From contig OX419759.1 of NCBI GenBank assembly GCA_948567375.1, positions 60,985,493-61,049,492 of the forward strand: a DNA stretch of 64,000 nt, in the 5' to 3' direction. A program made the translations under genes and the position numbers. Of the stretch, positions 21,977-32,656 are shown piece by piece. The notes under the pieces were generated by a model that worked only from the letters and a program-made list of their open reading frames with translations, did not search any database and had not been told where the DNA came from. Source of the DNA: Lunularia cruciata. Taxonomy: Eukaryota > Streptophyta > Marchantiopsida > Lunulariales > Lunulariaceae. Numbering within the stretch: the stretch's first letter is position 1; every line of letters starts with the position of its first letter.

Positions 21977-23066
21977 ATGGATCCGCAATTGCAAGAGCTG
22001 GTGCAAGGAATGCAAGGGATATTGAATAAATTTCAAGAGATTAAGATGACCATGGAGACATTACAAAGTCAAGTGCAAATCCTCAAGAATGATCAAGCAG
22101 TGCAAGAAGAAGAGCTAACTCAAAACCCAGTACCTACAACTAAAGTACTTGGAGAGGCACTCGTGCCTACGAACCCTATCAACAAGAAGCCACATTGCTA
22201 CTCTGGATGAAGAAGACCTACAACATTGAGCCTTACAAGGGTAGCGTATAATGGGAGTAGTAGAAAATTGGATCTCAAGAATGAATCAATAATTTTGATT
22301 GTTCTCAATAGAGATCACGGAGCATGCCACAGGCGTGTTTGCATGTGGGTACTTGACCGATAAAGCCTTCAAATGGTATGATGCTTGGGAATGATCCATG
22401 TTGGCAGAGAGAAAGGAGGAGGTCATGTGGATAGCAATGCAAGAAGGATTGCTAAAGAATTTCCAATTGGTGGATTCCGTGCAAATGGCCCAAATCCAAC
22501 TATGGAGATTGAGACAGAAGAATAGTGTACAAGAGTATGTGGAGGCATTTTTGGATCTACGAGTTGCAATAACCAACATGAGTCTAGTAGAGGCTCTCAA
22601 CAATTTCAAACAAGGATTGAAGGAGCAGATTCACCAAGAAGTCATGGTGTTAAATCATCACATGGTATTTGAAGCCATTGCTTGTGCACAAAGAATAGTA
22701 AGAATATTGGGCAGAGGTGAAGGAGTAGTTCCACCTCAACATTATCGGGCAGAAATGCCACACATGGGTGGACCAATACCAATGGAATTGTGCAACCTTT
22801 GATTTTGAGATTGAGTAGCACGACCGCTTCAAGGAGAGCGTGGATGGGTAGAAGAACAAAGAGATGGAGTCCCATGAGGAGAAGGAACTCAAGGAGAAAA
22901 ACACCGTTGTTACAATTGTGGCCGTATTGTACACATATCTACTAATTTTTGTGCTTGTTTCCCTAGAGGCCCTTGGCCTTCATACAAGCAATCTTTGAAA
23001 AACATGGAGAGGTGCACTAAAGAGGAGGAGGTGGAAATCACTTCTGAAAACAAAGATTGCTAGTAA
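21977..23066 (+). pseudogene. gag: Gag of A2
   Basis: Starts MDPQLQELVQGMQG. Frame breaks lie near 22200 and 22310. The capsid part resumes at 22398-22802 (SVQEYVEAFLDLRVAITN). It has the same internal TGA as A1 (22800-22802), then a zinc knuckle at about 22908-22950 (CYNCGRIVHISTNFC-like, with the essential Gly lost and the last Cys out of place). It ends TAG-TAA at 23061-23066. Confidence 0.8.
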
Positions 23067-26000
23067 ATGTACCTTGTGGCCTTACTAGCTCAATAAGGAA
23101 GCAAAGAAGCAAGGGAAGGAAGAAAAATGCACAAAAGTCCAAAAAGGCAACCTCACAATTGATTGTTGTGAATGGAGTCCTAGAAGGCAATCAAGTGAGA
23201 GTATTAATAGATCCAAGAGCAATAAAGAATTTCTTGTCTTGCTTTGTTGCAATAAGATTGGGAATGGATCTAGAGAGAGATGAGAGTGAAGAAGTAGAGT
23301 TACCTAACGGGCAAATAGAGAGGATTGAATCATTAACCAAATAGGTAACACTCTCTATAGGAGGATATCAAGAAGCAATTGAGTAGAAAGTGATGCAATT
23401 AGCTTGTTATGATGCAATCTTTGGCATGCCATGGATGGAGCATTACAACCCTATGGTAGATTGGAGGAAGAAAGTAGTATGAACCCACCAACAGTCAATC
23501 ATTGGGGTTAAAGAAAAATCACACAGGCAAGAACTGCCTCTATATGTCATAGAGACGGCAATTGTCTGTAAGGCCAAGAGATGTTTCATGGGTCTAATAA
23601 GAGAAGTTCAAAGTGCACAACTTGATGGACAAATTCTTGAGAACTTGAAAGATGTAGTGGATGAGTTTCAAGATGTCTTTCTTGATGATCTACCCTAAGG
23701 ATTACCACCAAAAAGGAGAGTAGATCATAAAATTGAGGCACTCTTGGAGAAGACACTTCCTTGTAAGGCCCCATATTGCCTATCACCTCATGAGTTGGAG
23801 GAGTGTAAGACTCAAATTGAGGAGATGTTGCAAAAAGGGTTCATCCAACCTAGCATATCACCATATGGAGCTCCTATCTTGTTTGTGAAGAAGAAGGATG
23901 GTACAATACGCATGTGCATTGACTATCGGGGTCTCAATCAACAAACAATGAAGAACAAATACCACTTACCTTGCATGGATGACTTGTTTGATCAACTCCA
24001 TGGAGCAGGATACTTCACCTAAATGGAATTGCTGAGTGGTTCCAACCAAACCCAAATTGTAGAGGAGGATGTGTACAAAATTGCCTTTCAAACCAAGTAT
24101 GGCCATTTCAAGTATCCAATGATGCCTTTTGGCCTCACTAATGCACCTACCACTTTCATGAGTCTAATGAATGATATGTTTCATCTATACTTGGATAAAT
24201 CTATTATCATCTTCTTGGAAGTCATCTTAGTATACAATAGCATGATGACGGAACACAAACAACATCTACAAGAAGTCTTCCAGATTCTAAGACAAAATTG
24301 ATTGTATACCAAAATCTCAAAGTGCAAGTTTGACAAGTCTAAAATAGACTACTCGGGGCATAGAGTAACTGCAAAGGGCATTCAAGTATTGATAGATAAA
24401 ATTGAGGTCATTAAAAAATGGAGTGCCCTAGAAGATCAAACTCAATTGAAGAGCTTCTTGGGGTTGATGGGATTCTATTGTAGATTTGTCAAGGACTTCT
24501 CCAAGGTTGCACAACCTTTAATGGCACTACTTGGCAAGGGGAAGAAGTGGACATGGTGAACCGCACAAGAGTTGGCCTTTCAAGAATTGAAGTCTGCCTT
24601 GCTACATGCACCAATCTTGAAGTGGTATGAAAATGTCCAATCAAGTTGGATACAAATGCATCAAGCGTAGCAATAGGAGCAGTCCTACAACAAGAGTGGC
24701 CTAACGGATGGCATCCAATTGCATATTTCTCTTGAAAGTTGTTACCGGTAGAGTGCAACTACCACACCACAAAACAAGAAGAGTTGGACATCGTTCTTGC
24801 AACAAGGCATTGGAAGCATTATTTGGGCGACTATAAACCTCTAGTCTACCACAAGATGCAGAAGAATCTATCTCATTGCCAGATTTGGTGGGCAGAGTAG
24901 CAACAAAACTTCAACATGAAAATCACCTACATGGAAGGCAAGAAGCAACTTGGAGATGCATTTACCCACATGCCAATGGCAAAAAACTTGGTGGCAGAGG
25001 TTAAGGTTAACCCTGAATTCTGGTGAGAGATTTTGGCTACTACAAAAACTGATCTTCAGATTGTAGAGGCACAATCATCCAAAGGCATCACCAGCACCCA
25101 AGGACTCACCTTTCATGATGGCAGATTATGGATCCCAAATGTCCTAGAATTATGCACCACCATTTTAGCAAAATGTCATGATTCAGCCATTGTAGGTCAT
25201 GTCGGAGTAGACAAGACCTTGGATGTAGTCTAGCGCCATTACTATTGGCCCAAGATGAGCAACAACGTGATGGACTACATGCATAGCTGCCTACTTTGTC
25301 AAAAGAACAAAGCTTCTAATCAAGCTCCTATAGGGCTCCTTCAACCTCTTCCCACTCTTGCCCAACTTTGAGAACAAGTGAGTATGGATCTCATTTGTGA
25401 ATTACCCAAGACCACCTCTGGGTTTGACTCCATCATGGTCTTTGTGGACCGGCTCAGCAAAATGATTCATGTACGTACTACCACCAAGGATGTGACCGCC
25501 CCACAACTAGCTCAATTATACTTAGATGTAGTCTTCTCTCACCATGGCTTGTCTTGAGTACTCATTGCCAACAAAGGCAATCAATTCACTAGTTTGTTTT
25601 GGCAAACACTCTTTGGTTTCTTCAAAACCAAGTTAGCCATGTTCACAGCTTACCACCCACAAACAAGTGGACAAACAAAGTGGGCTAATTGCACAATTGA
25701 AGACATGTTACGCGGTTTCACCTTAGAAGAGCAAGAGAGGTGGGACACCCTACTCCCGTTGGTGGAATTAGCTTACAACAATTTAGTGAATACATCCACC
25801 TAGGTAACTCCGTTCTTCCTCATGTATGGTGAGCATCGCTTCACACCTTCTACTTGATGAAGATCAGTTTGGTGGCTACCAAGGTCAATGCAATCAACAC
25901 ATTTGTTTCTAGAAGCCAACAAGATGTAGAGAGTGCCAAGCATAGATTACAGATTGCATAAAATTGATAGAAGCAATATGTTGATGCACACCGTAGGCAC

Positions 26001-26459
26001 ATAGAGTTCAATGTTGGGGATCAAGTGTGGCTATTGACAACCAACCTCACATTAGGTGGACCTCATAAGCTCAGACCTTGTTTTCTTGAGCCTTTCTTGA
26101 TTCTTTGTTGAGTCGGCACTATGGCCTATCATCTTAAGCTACCACCACACATGAAGACCTATCAAGTGGTCCATGTTTCCCTACTATGCAAATATGCTCC
26201 CCGATTAGGCCAACGTCATTCCACACAAGACATTCAACCTTGTCCGACACTCATTGATGGCATGGAGGAATATGAAGTGGAGTGTATTCTCCAAAAATGC
26301 ATGTGTGGTACTCGCCATCCGTGAATAGACTATCTAGTATAGTGGAAAGGTTACCCCCTCTATGAAGCAACCTAAGAGTTTGCTGCCAATTTGACACATG
26401 CACCGGTGTTGGTGCAAGCTTTTGAGCAACAACTGCACAACAAGGACGTTGCGTCTTAA
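22967..26459 (+). pseudogene. pol: Pol of A2
   Basis: Protease at 23160-23340 (VLIDPRAIKNFLS, active-site Ser-Gly lost). RT spans 23744-24540 ([33 protein letters not shown], where the catalytic Asp-Asp is replaced by Glu-Val). RNase H at 24560-24980, integrase at 25030-25830 (HVGVDKTL, CLLCQKNK). The catalytic Glu codon has become AAG (25678-25680). Chromodomain remnant at 26260-26430. Numerous stops. Colinear with A1 throughout. Confidence 0.85.
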
Positions 26460-26472
26460 AAGGAGAGAGGTC
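26458..26472 (+). other. Polypurine tract of A2
   Basis: AAAAGGAGAGAGGTC immediately before the 3' LTR, one change and no indel relative to A1. Confidence 0.85.
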
Positions 26473-27204
26473 TATAATACCAAGAGCTAACCATATGATC
26501 TAGATGTGAAATTTAGTTTGGTAACATCTAGAATGATGTTATACATGATGGTCAAAATAGATTATATAGAAGTATCACCAAAAGAGTACTTCTACTAATA
26601 GGGCAAAAATTGAATAGACTTGAAAACTTTAGAATCAATAGCTAGACATACGATTTAAAGGTGAGATTTGGTTTGATAACATCTGGATGGATGTCATACA
26701 TGATGGACTAAACAGATCAGAAAGAGGTATCATTAAAAAGGGACTTCTACTAATAGAGTAGGAATCAAAATATGCTTAAAATCTTTGAAGGCCATTTTGG
26801 AGGCCTAAACGGATGAATTAGGCCTCAAAAATGTACAAATTTTCCTTCCAAAGGAATGACTAGCCATTCTTCTCTTTCTTTTTCTCATTGAGAGCTTTCC
26901 AATGGTACCTCACCCACGTGATTTTGAGATTCCTACAAGAAGATTCCCTAAAAGATTCCCTCCAGTCAAAGCTTATTTGACCAACCAGATATGACCAAGA
27001 CCAACATGTCACCCATCCAAGTAAGTAAGCCAAAAGTGGAGCTTGCTGACATATCACTTATCTGTGTTCCTAATCCTACGGTGGAGCTTCCTTGGAGGAG
27101 ATCCTCTTTGTCTATATAATAAAGAGAAGGTGCTCCTTTGGGGCATCAGATGATTGAGTGTGAAATCTATGTTTTCTCTCTTCTCTTGTCCTTGGAGTAT
27201 TACA
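26473..27204 (+). repeat. 3' LTR of A2
   Basis: 732 bp. The first dinucleotide has mutated (TATAATACC instead of TGTAATACC) while the end GAGTATTACA is intact. Divergence from the 5' LTR is clearly larger than in A1. Confidence 0.92.
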
Positions 27205-27500
27205 CACCCCAAGTAGGTAGCTTTTAGAATGAAACTTCTATAAGCTTCCAATTAGCTTAGTTTGCACGCCAAATAGACAACTTCTAGAAAGAAGTTTCTT
27301 GAGAAGCTTCTTGGTTAACTTGGCTTGCATTATAAGAAAGCAGCTCAAGAAAGCTTCTTGAGAAACTTCTCAAAGTCTCATATGCTCCTTATAAATACCA
27401 AAGCCAAAGCTCATGCTAAGCATTTGGAGTTTCCCACACTCAATTGTCCTAATGTGATCTTCTATTCTCCTATTTCTCTTCTCGGTCTTGATTTTTTACA
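27205..27500 (+). repeat. 3' LTR of B1, right portion
   Basis: Continues the B LTR from the A2 target duplication, with two more CTTGCAC modules, the promoter CTTATAAATACC near 27390 and the end TTTTTTACA. Confidence 0.9.
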
Positions 27501-27505
27501 TGAAT

Positions 27506-27673
27506 GGTGTGAGTATGGTGGGTCTCACAATGTGAACAATATCCCTAACACAAAATGTGGCCGGCATGAAGTAGTCCATGAGCAACTAACTACCAAAATA
27601 ACTTTGATTGCCAAAAATATCATTCACATTTGAGCAAACTAGCTTAAACACTAAAATGTCATGACAAAGTCCA
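27506..27673 (-). repeat. Right part of the E/F-family LTR split by B1
   Basis: Matches 36290-36470 in order (AACACAAAATGTGG, AAGTAGTCCATGAG, CACTAAAATGTCATGACA). It is the continuation of 14814-15185. The exact end is uncertain. Confidence 0.55.
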
Positions 27674-28969
27674 TTTTTTGTTATTTATCAACATCTTTTA
27701 TTAAATCAAATATTCTATTTTATAAAAGAGCTTTGACACATATTATTACAAGTTACAATTAGTACTCTCTACTTTGCTTCCATAAGTCATAAGAAGTTAG
27801 AAAGTAATTTCAATTGAGTAGGTTCCATTCTAAAAGAATACAAACAAACTTTGTAAAGTTTTTATATATCATAAATAAGCATAGTCTTAAATATGAAGGC
27901 AAAATTCCTTTAAGACTTCAAATTGAGAAAGAGAATTAAATAGTAGGGAGAATGAAATACAAATGACAAATAGAAAATTCTTTAGAATGATAATCATTTT
28001 TTAATCAAAAGGAAAGATTTGGTATTATATAAGTTAAATATAGTATAATGAACTATTGTTTGTCAAGCATCAAAGATTCATTATCCTTATTGGATCATAC
28101 ATATAATATAAAACAATATTCTATTTAAAATAAAGACATATAGAGAAGAATATGATAGAAAATTAAATTTTTTAAGTATATAGAAAGACAGATATAAATA
28201 ATTTTTAAATTTTCTATCACTCACTTTATGAACACTTACTATCATTAAATTCCGTAAAATAAAATAAAGAAATTATCTAATTAACTCAAAGTTATTTTAT
28301 CTTTTTAAATTGATACTCTACACTTCTAAATTGAGCTTGATTCCAAAACTCATATGAAAATCAAGTTTGATTTACAAAGTCTTAGTAAGTGATAAAACCT
28401 AATAAAAAACATTGGAAATAACTAAGTTACATATCTAATGTAAATTAGGTGAAATTAGTTTTATAAAATAAGCAAAGAAATAAGCTTTCTCACAATAATT
28501 TAAAATTTGAATTAATCCTTAGAATTAGAAATAACTGGTTTGTAGTTCTAATTTTATTATATGTATTAGTACCTATGTAACCATATATTAATATGCATAT
28601 CCTTATTAGATTTTAATAGATATATTTCATCATATAAAAAAGTATAGGTTTGGATGATATTGAAAAGATTAAACATATGCATATTAAGAAAAACTAATTC
28701 ACAAGGATAAATAATCACTACAATATCTTATTGTCAAATTATTCTAAACAACTAATCTTTGAACAAATTTTATCCAAGAGAGAAAAAGTCAAAAGACAAT
28801 AAATACTAATTAATCTTGTCACTAAAAATATGATTGAAACAAGTTACATACTCAGAATATCAACCTATTTAGATTTGAGCATATAAATTAATAAATAATC
28901 CACTTTATATAAGAAAAAATTTCATATAATAATTATTTAAATCTTAATAAGGGAGATTTTCATATTGCA
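27674..28969. other. AT-rich desert, no gene recognised
   Basis: 1.3 kb with no frame longer than about 60 codons. Given that the next 740 bases can be aligned to family B integrase, this may be the upstream Pol of the same fossil decayed past recognition by eye. Confidence 0.5.
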
Positions 28970-29712
28970 TGGGATCCTCATCATTGTTTGTCTTTTTGAT
29001 AAGTTTGTATGTTTTAGATTTATTACCATTAATGATGTATTCTTAATATAATAAAGAGATACAAGATAGATAATGATGATTAGTAAACTTTAAGTATATG
29101 ACATACAAGTTAGATATCAACAATCATGTATGATATTAGAGATGCTTGGAAATTTTGTAAATATGTTACATAATGATTAAGATATCTCCTTTAGTTAGAA
29201 AGTTGATTTACAATAACTCTAAACAAACTCTAAACTCTATCTATCTTCTAATATTCTTAGTACTTTTATCTTCTCAATCATCTTACCTTCTTTCTTACAA
29301 GAAACCAAAGCTCATACTTTTGTACCAAAAACATCAACAATAATATTGTATATTGTATTATCATGATTTGTCATGTGTAGTTGGTTTGAAAGTTATACTC
29401 CCTAGCCATAACATTTCCTTATCTTTTGAATCAATCCATAACACCTCTTCATCACTCACAAAGATATTTCTTGTCTTATTTATCAACTTGATCTTCCTCT
29501 CCATATTCAATTTTATCCTTTCTTCTACCTTTCTAAACTATAACCTTTTTCCCATTTGTAACTTATCCTCTTTTCTTGAGTAAATTCAACTTCTTTGCAT
29601 ATATTCTTAATCAATCAAGAAGATTACGAGAAGTATAAAGTTGATCAAATTCCCATAATATGTATAATTAACTATGACTATTCATTTGAATGTGATTACA
29701 AAGGTCTTTTTG
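28970..29712 (+). pseudogene. Ancient family-B-like integrase and chromodomain fossil (B00), left part
   Basis: AT-rich sequence aligning in order with B2 and B3 integrase. TTTTTGATAAGTTTGTATG near 29000 matches GTGGATAAGCTTAGTAAG. TTTACAATAACTCTAAACAAAC near 29210 matches GCATACAATAATTCTAAATAGGC. AAGAAACCAAAGCTCATAC near 29300 matches AACAAGCCAAAGCTCATC. ATTACGAGAAGTATAAAGTTGATC near 29625 matches the chromodomain start ATGAGGAGTACGAAGTTGATT. No open frame remains. Sequence continuity resumes at 62351, so B0 inserted into this chromodomain. The alignment is by eye. Confidence 0.6.
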
Positions 29713-30070
29713 TGTAACAATAAAGAGTTTACTGAAAAATTAATCAAGACTAACAAAGTAATAAATATGCCAAATTAGCCAAGAATTATAAGAATATTCT
29801 GGAAGCATCTAGGAAGCTAATTGGTACCTTCCAAGTATTAGGAAATGTACATGCCAAGCGGTGATTTCTAGGAAGAAGGTTCTTGGAAAGCTTCCTAGCT
29901 AGTTTAGCTTGCACGCCAAGTAGGTAGCTTCTAGAAGGAAGTGTCTTGGGAAATTTCCTAGCTTGCACGCCAAGTAAGCGGCTTCTAGAAAGAAACTTCT
30001 TGAGAAGTTTCCCAATTAGCTTGGCTTGCACTCTAAGAAGATGGCTTATAGGAAGCTTCTTGAGAAACTT
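29713..30070 (+). repeat. 5' LTR of B0, 3'-truncated
   Basis: TGTAACAATAAAGAG... with three CTTGCAC modules. Holds the core GAATATTCTGGAA (29792-29804), still a perfect three-unit heat-shock motif. The TATA box and R-U5 are deleted. Confidence 0.8.
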
Positions 30071-31021
30071 TGTGAGATATGACTTGTGTACCTTCAAGAA
30101 GCCCATGACTTACCAATTGCTGGTCACATGGGTGTGGAAAAGACCTTAGGTACCCTACAATATCAATGGTGATGGCCCAACTTGGCATGAGAAGTTCAAG
30201 AGTTTGTTTGATCTTGTGAGAGCCAGCAATGTAACAAGACCAACAACCAAAAACCGAGTGGACTCCTTCAACCACTTCCCATTCTATTTGCTTGATGGGA
30301 ACACAAGAGCTTAGATCTCATCACATCCTTGCCCAAGACAAAGCAAGGGCACTCAACAATTCATGGTGTTTGTTAATAAGCTTAGTAAACAAATCCATTT
30401 AGCACCAACCTTTGATATAGTTGATGCTCCAACATTAGCCCAGATCTACTTTGACAATGTTTTCAAGCATCATGAGATGCCTCATGTACTCATCTCCAAC
30501 CGCAATCATTGATTCATCAAAATTTTTTAACAAGCATTCTTCAAGATACTTGGCACCAAGCTTGCTTTGTCCATGGCCTATGATCCTCAAATTGACAGAC
30601 AAACCAAATATGAAGATTGCACCTTGGAAGATATACTTTGTGCATTTTTCAACATTCACTATACTAATTGGGATGAATGTCTTATAGTTATTGAGTTTAC
30701 CTACAATAATTCTAAATAGGCAAGCATTGGATTCTTTCCATTCTTCCTTAATTTTGGCCAAGACCCACTTGTTCCAAATTCTCTCCTTTCTCTTCCTCCA
30801 TCTCATGTCCCTCATACTTCTACCTTCTTGACCACCATATCCTAATTCTTACAACAAGCCAAATCTCATCTCCTTGTTGCTCAAAATTGTCAAAAATAAT
30901 ATGCGGATCAACATTATCATGATCTTACCTGTCAACTCAATGATAAGGTCATGCTTTCTTCTAGTAACCTACCCCTCCTACGTGATATCCAAGTTAGTCA
31001 ACTTGCTCTTAATTGGATAGA
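30071..31021 (+). pseudogene. pol: Integrase fragment of B0, left part
   Basis: Begins in the HHCC zinc-binding region (EAHDLPIAGHMGVEKTLG-like). It runs through the catalytic core (30360-30700), where the Glu codon reads AAA, to the sequence just before the GPF motif. Many stops. It is joined directly to truncated LTR on the left and to the A3 LTR on the right. Confidence 0.75.
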
Positions 31022-31074
31022 TGTAATACCAATAGATTGATATATTATCTAGAGGTGAAAATTGACTTGTGTAA
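31022..31074 (+). repeat. Left 53 bp of an A-family LTR (A3)
   Basis: TGTAATACCAATAGATTG...GAAAATTGACTTGTGTAA follows the first 53 bases of the A LTR, then B2 begins. The 3' end of an A LTR lies at 61223-61463, the two together marking an A insertion in B0. About 440 bp of its middle is missing. Confidence 0.6.
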
Positions 31075-31479
31075 TGTAACAATATGGAGTTTAATAATGA
31101 AGTTAGTAGGGGCTAACAAAGTAGCAAATAAGACAAATTAACCTAGAATATTCTAGAAGTATCTAGGAAGCTTCTTGGGAAGCTTCTTAGGTAGCTAGCT
31201 TAGCTTGCACCCTAAGTAGGTAGCTTCTAGAAGCTTCCAACTAGCTTAGCTTACATGGCAAGTAAGTGGCTTCTAGAAGGAAGCTTCTTGAAAAGCTTCC
31301 TAATTAACTTGGCTTGCACTCCAAGAAAGTAGCTCAAGGAAGCTTCTCAAGAGCCTTATATGATCAGTATAAATACAAGAGCCAAAGCTCATGCTAGGCA
31401 TTCAGAGTTTTTCTTCATTCAAGTGTCCTAATGTAAGCTTCCATTCTCCTATTTCTCTCCTTGATCTTGATCTTTTACA
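31075..31479 (+). repeat. 5' LTR of B2
   Basis: 405 bp, TGTAACAATATGGAG...TCTTTTACA. Perfect heat-shock core at 31146-31158 and a CAGTATAAATAC promoter near 31367. Confidence 0.9.
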
Positions 31480-31480
31480 T

Positions 31481-31492
31481 TGGTATCAAAGC
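31481..31492 (+). other. Primer binding site of B2
   Basis: TGGTATCAAAGC, one G-to-A change from the initiator-Met PBS. Confidence 0.85.
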
Positions 31493-31501
31493 AAGAATGG
31501 G

Positions 31502-31717
31502 ATGGAAGGAATTTATAGACCACCAAATCCATTCCCACCAAACCACTGGGATTTTTGTGTCCAAGTACTATCCAAGAATTGTTTCACACAATTTATCACT
31601 TCCTATTTTGGACAAGATTTTCTGCATATGATCACCATATTTAAGGAAGCCTTGGTGCTTCCGGTTGTAACTTATGGAAAATGATGGACATGTTGTTTCT
31701 ATGTGTTAATAAATTAG
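31502..31717 (+). pseudogene. Pre-Gag small ORF of B2
   Basis: Same length as in B3 (216 bp). It keeps Gln where B3 has a TAG (YFGQDFLHMIT), which shows that the B3 stop is a CAG-to-TAG mutation. It has its own TGA after TYGK. Ends at the shared LIN-TAG. Confidence 0.6.
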
Positions 31718-31750
31718 ATATATAAGGGATGACGTGATAGAGTAGCAACC

Positions 31751-32656
31751 ATGGCGGCAATGCTTGAGGTTATCATTGCTATGTAGCAACAAATTGAGCA
31801 TCTTACTTGATTGTTAGATGAATGAGATCATTGATGATAGGAGCTTGTAGAGAAGGTACCAGTTTGAGAGGGAGAAGATCAAATCCGATTCTCTAAACCT
31901 AAGATATTTGAAAGCAAGAATCTCCTAAGTGTAGTGGAGAATTTTTTGTTTGACTGTGAATGTTATTTTGAAGCTACCAGTCTTCAACATGAGCAGAAAT
32001 AAATTATTTTGGCTTCTATCCAATTGGATGGAGTAGCAAAGCTATGGTGAAGATTCCGAGTGGAGTGAGCTGAATGACAAATTGTTGCACCAATCTTGAC
32101 ATGAGCAGAATTCAAGAGTGCAATAATTAGTCAATTCCAAGCTATAAATACCACACGAGCTACACAAGATAGGTTGGCAAAGTTGTAATAGATTGGCTCT
32201 GTAAGAAGTTACATCACGTAATTCTAGAACACCATCATGAAAATTCTTGATATATTGGAATGTGAAGCTCTAAATCAATTTTTGAGGGGCTTGAAGTCAA
32301 GAACCAAATTAGAGGTAACCATGCAAGAGCCACAACACTTGGAGGAAGCCATGCGGTTGGCCAAGTGTTTTGATTCCTTGGTTGCAACAACTTGGTCTTG
32401 ACCTTGACCTCCACATAACCTACCAATACACTACACATGGGTAGAGGAGCCGGCACCAATAGAGATTGATGCCATTCAACGGAGACCACTTGGCACTATA
32501 GATAGAGAAAAATTGCAACAAAATAGTGATTGTTTTTATTATTGCCAATTAGGATATCGCATCACTGAATGCCCACTCAAGAAAATGCAACCTCGACAAG
32601 TTGCACAGATGGAGTTTGTGGAGCAAAATGATCACAGAAATGAAAAATCCTAATAG
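31751..32656 (+). pseudogene. gag: Gag of B2
   Basis: Colinear with B3 Gag. Capsid pieces LSVVENFLFDCECYFEAT and LKSRTKLEVTMQEPQ are readable. The zinc knuckle near 32530-32575 is CFYYCQLGYRITEC, with the second Cys changed to Tyr and His to Tyr. Several stops. Confidence 0.8.

Larger units (their letters stand above)
20646..27204 (+). mobile_element. Chromovirus A2 (family A), nested in the B1 3' LTR
   Basis: LTRs 20646-21370 and 26473-27204, PBS, pre-Gag ORFs, Gag and Pol all colinear with A1. Flanks are CATCT (20641-20645) and CACCC (27205-27209). The unoccupied B LTR has CACCC or CACCT here, so they fit a target duplication with two C-to-T changes. A2 is far more decayed than A1, although it must be younger than the B1 it entered. 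Confidence 0.92.
15186..27500 (+). mobile_element. Chromovirus B1 (family B), interrupted by A2
   Basis: 5' LTR 15186-15599, 3' LTR in two pieces (20449-20645 and 27205-27500). Without A2 the element is about 5.75 kb. Flanking 5-mers are CAAAT (15181-15185) and TGAAT (27501-27505). Both derive from CGAAT by a single CpG transition, one on each strand. Coding regions are dense with stops and small indels, so B1 is much older than B3. Confidence 0.85.

Noticed and set aside
29353-29583. 76-codon plus-strand frame with hydrophobic content as a small membrane protein
   Set aside because: It lies in DNA aligning to family B integrase in another frame; its hydrophobicity comes from T-rich codons.
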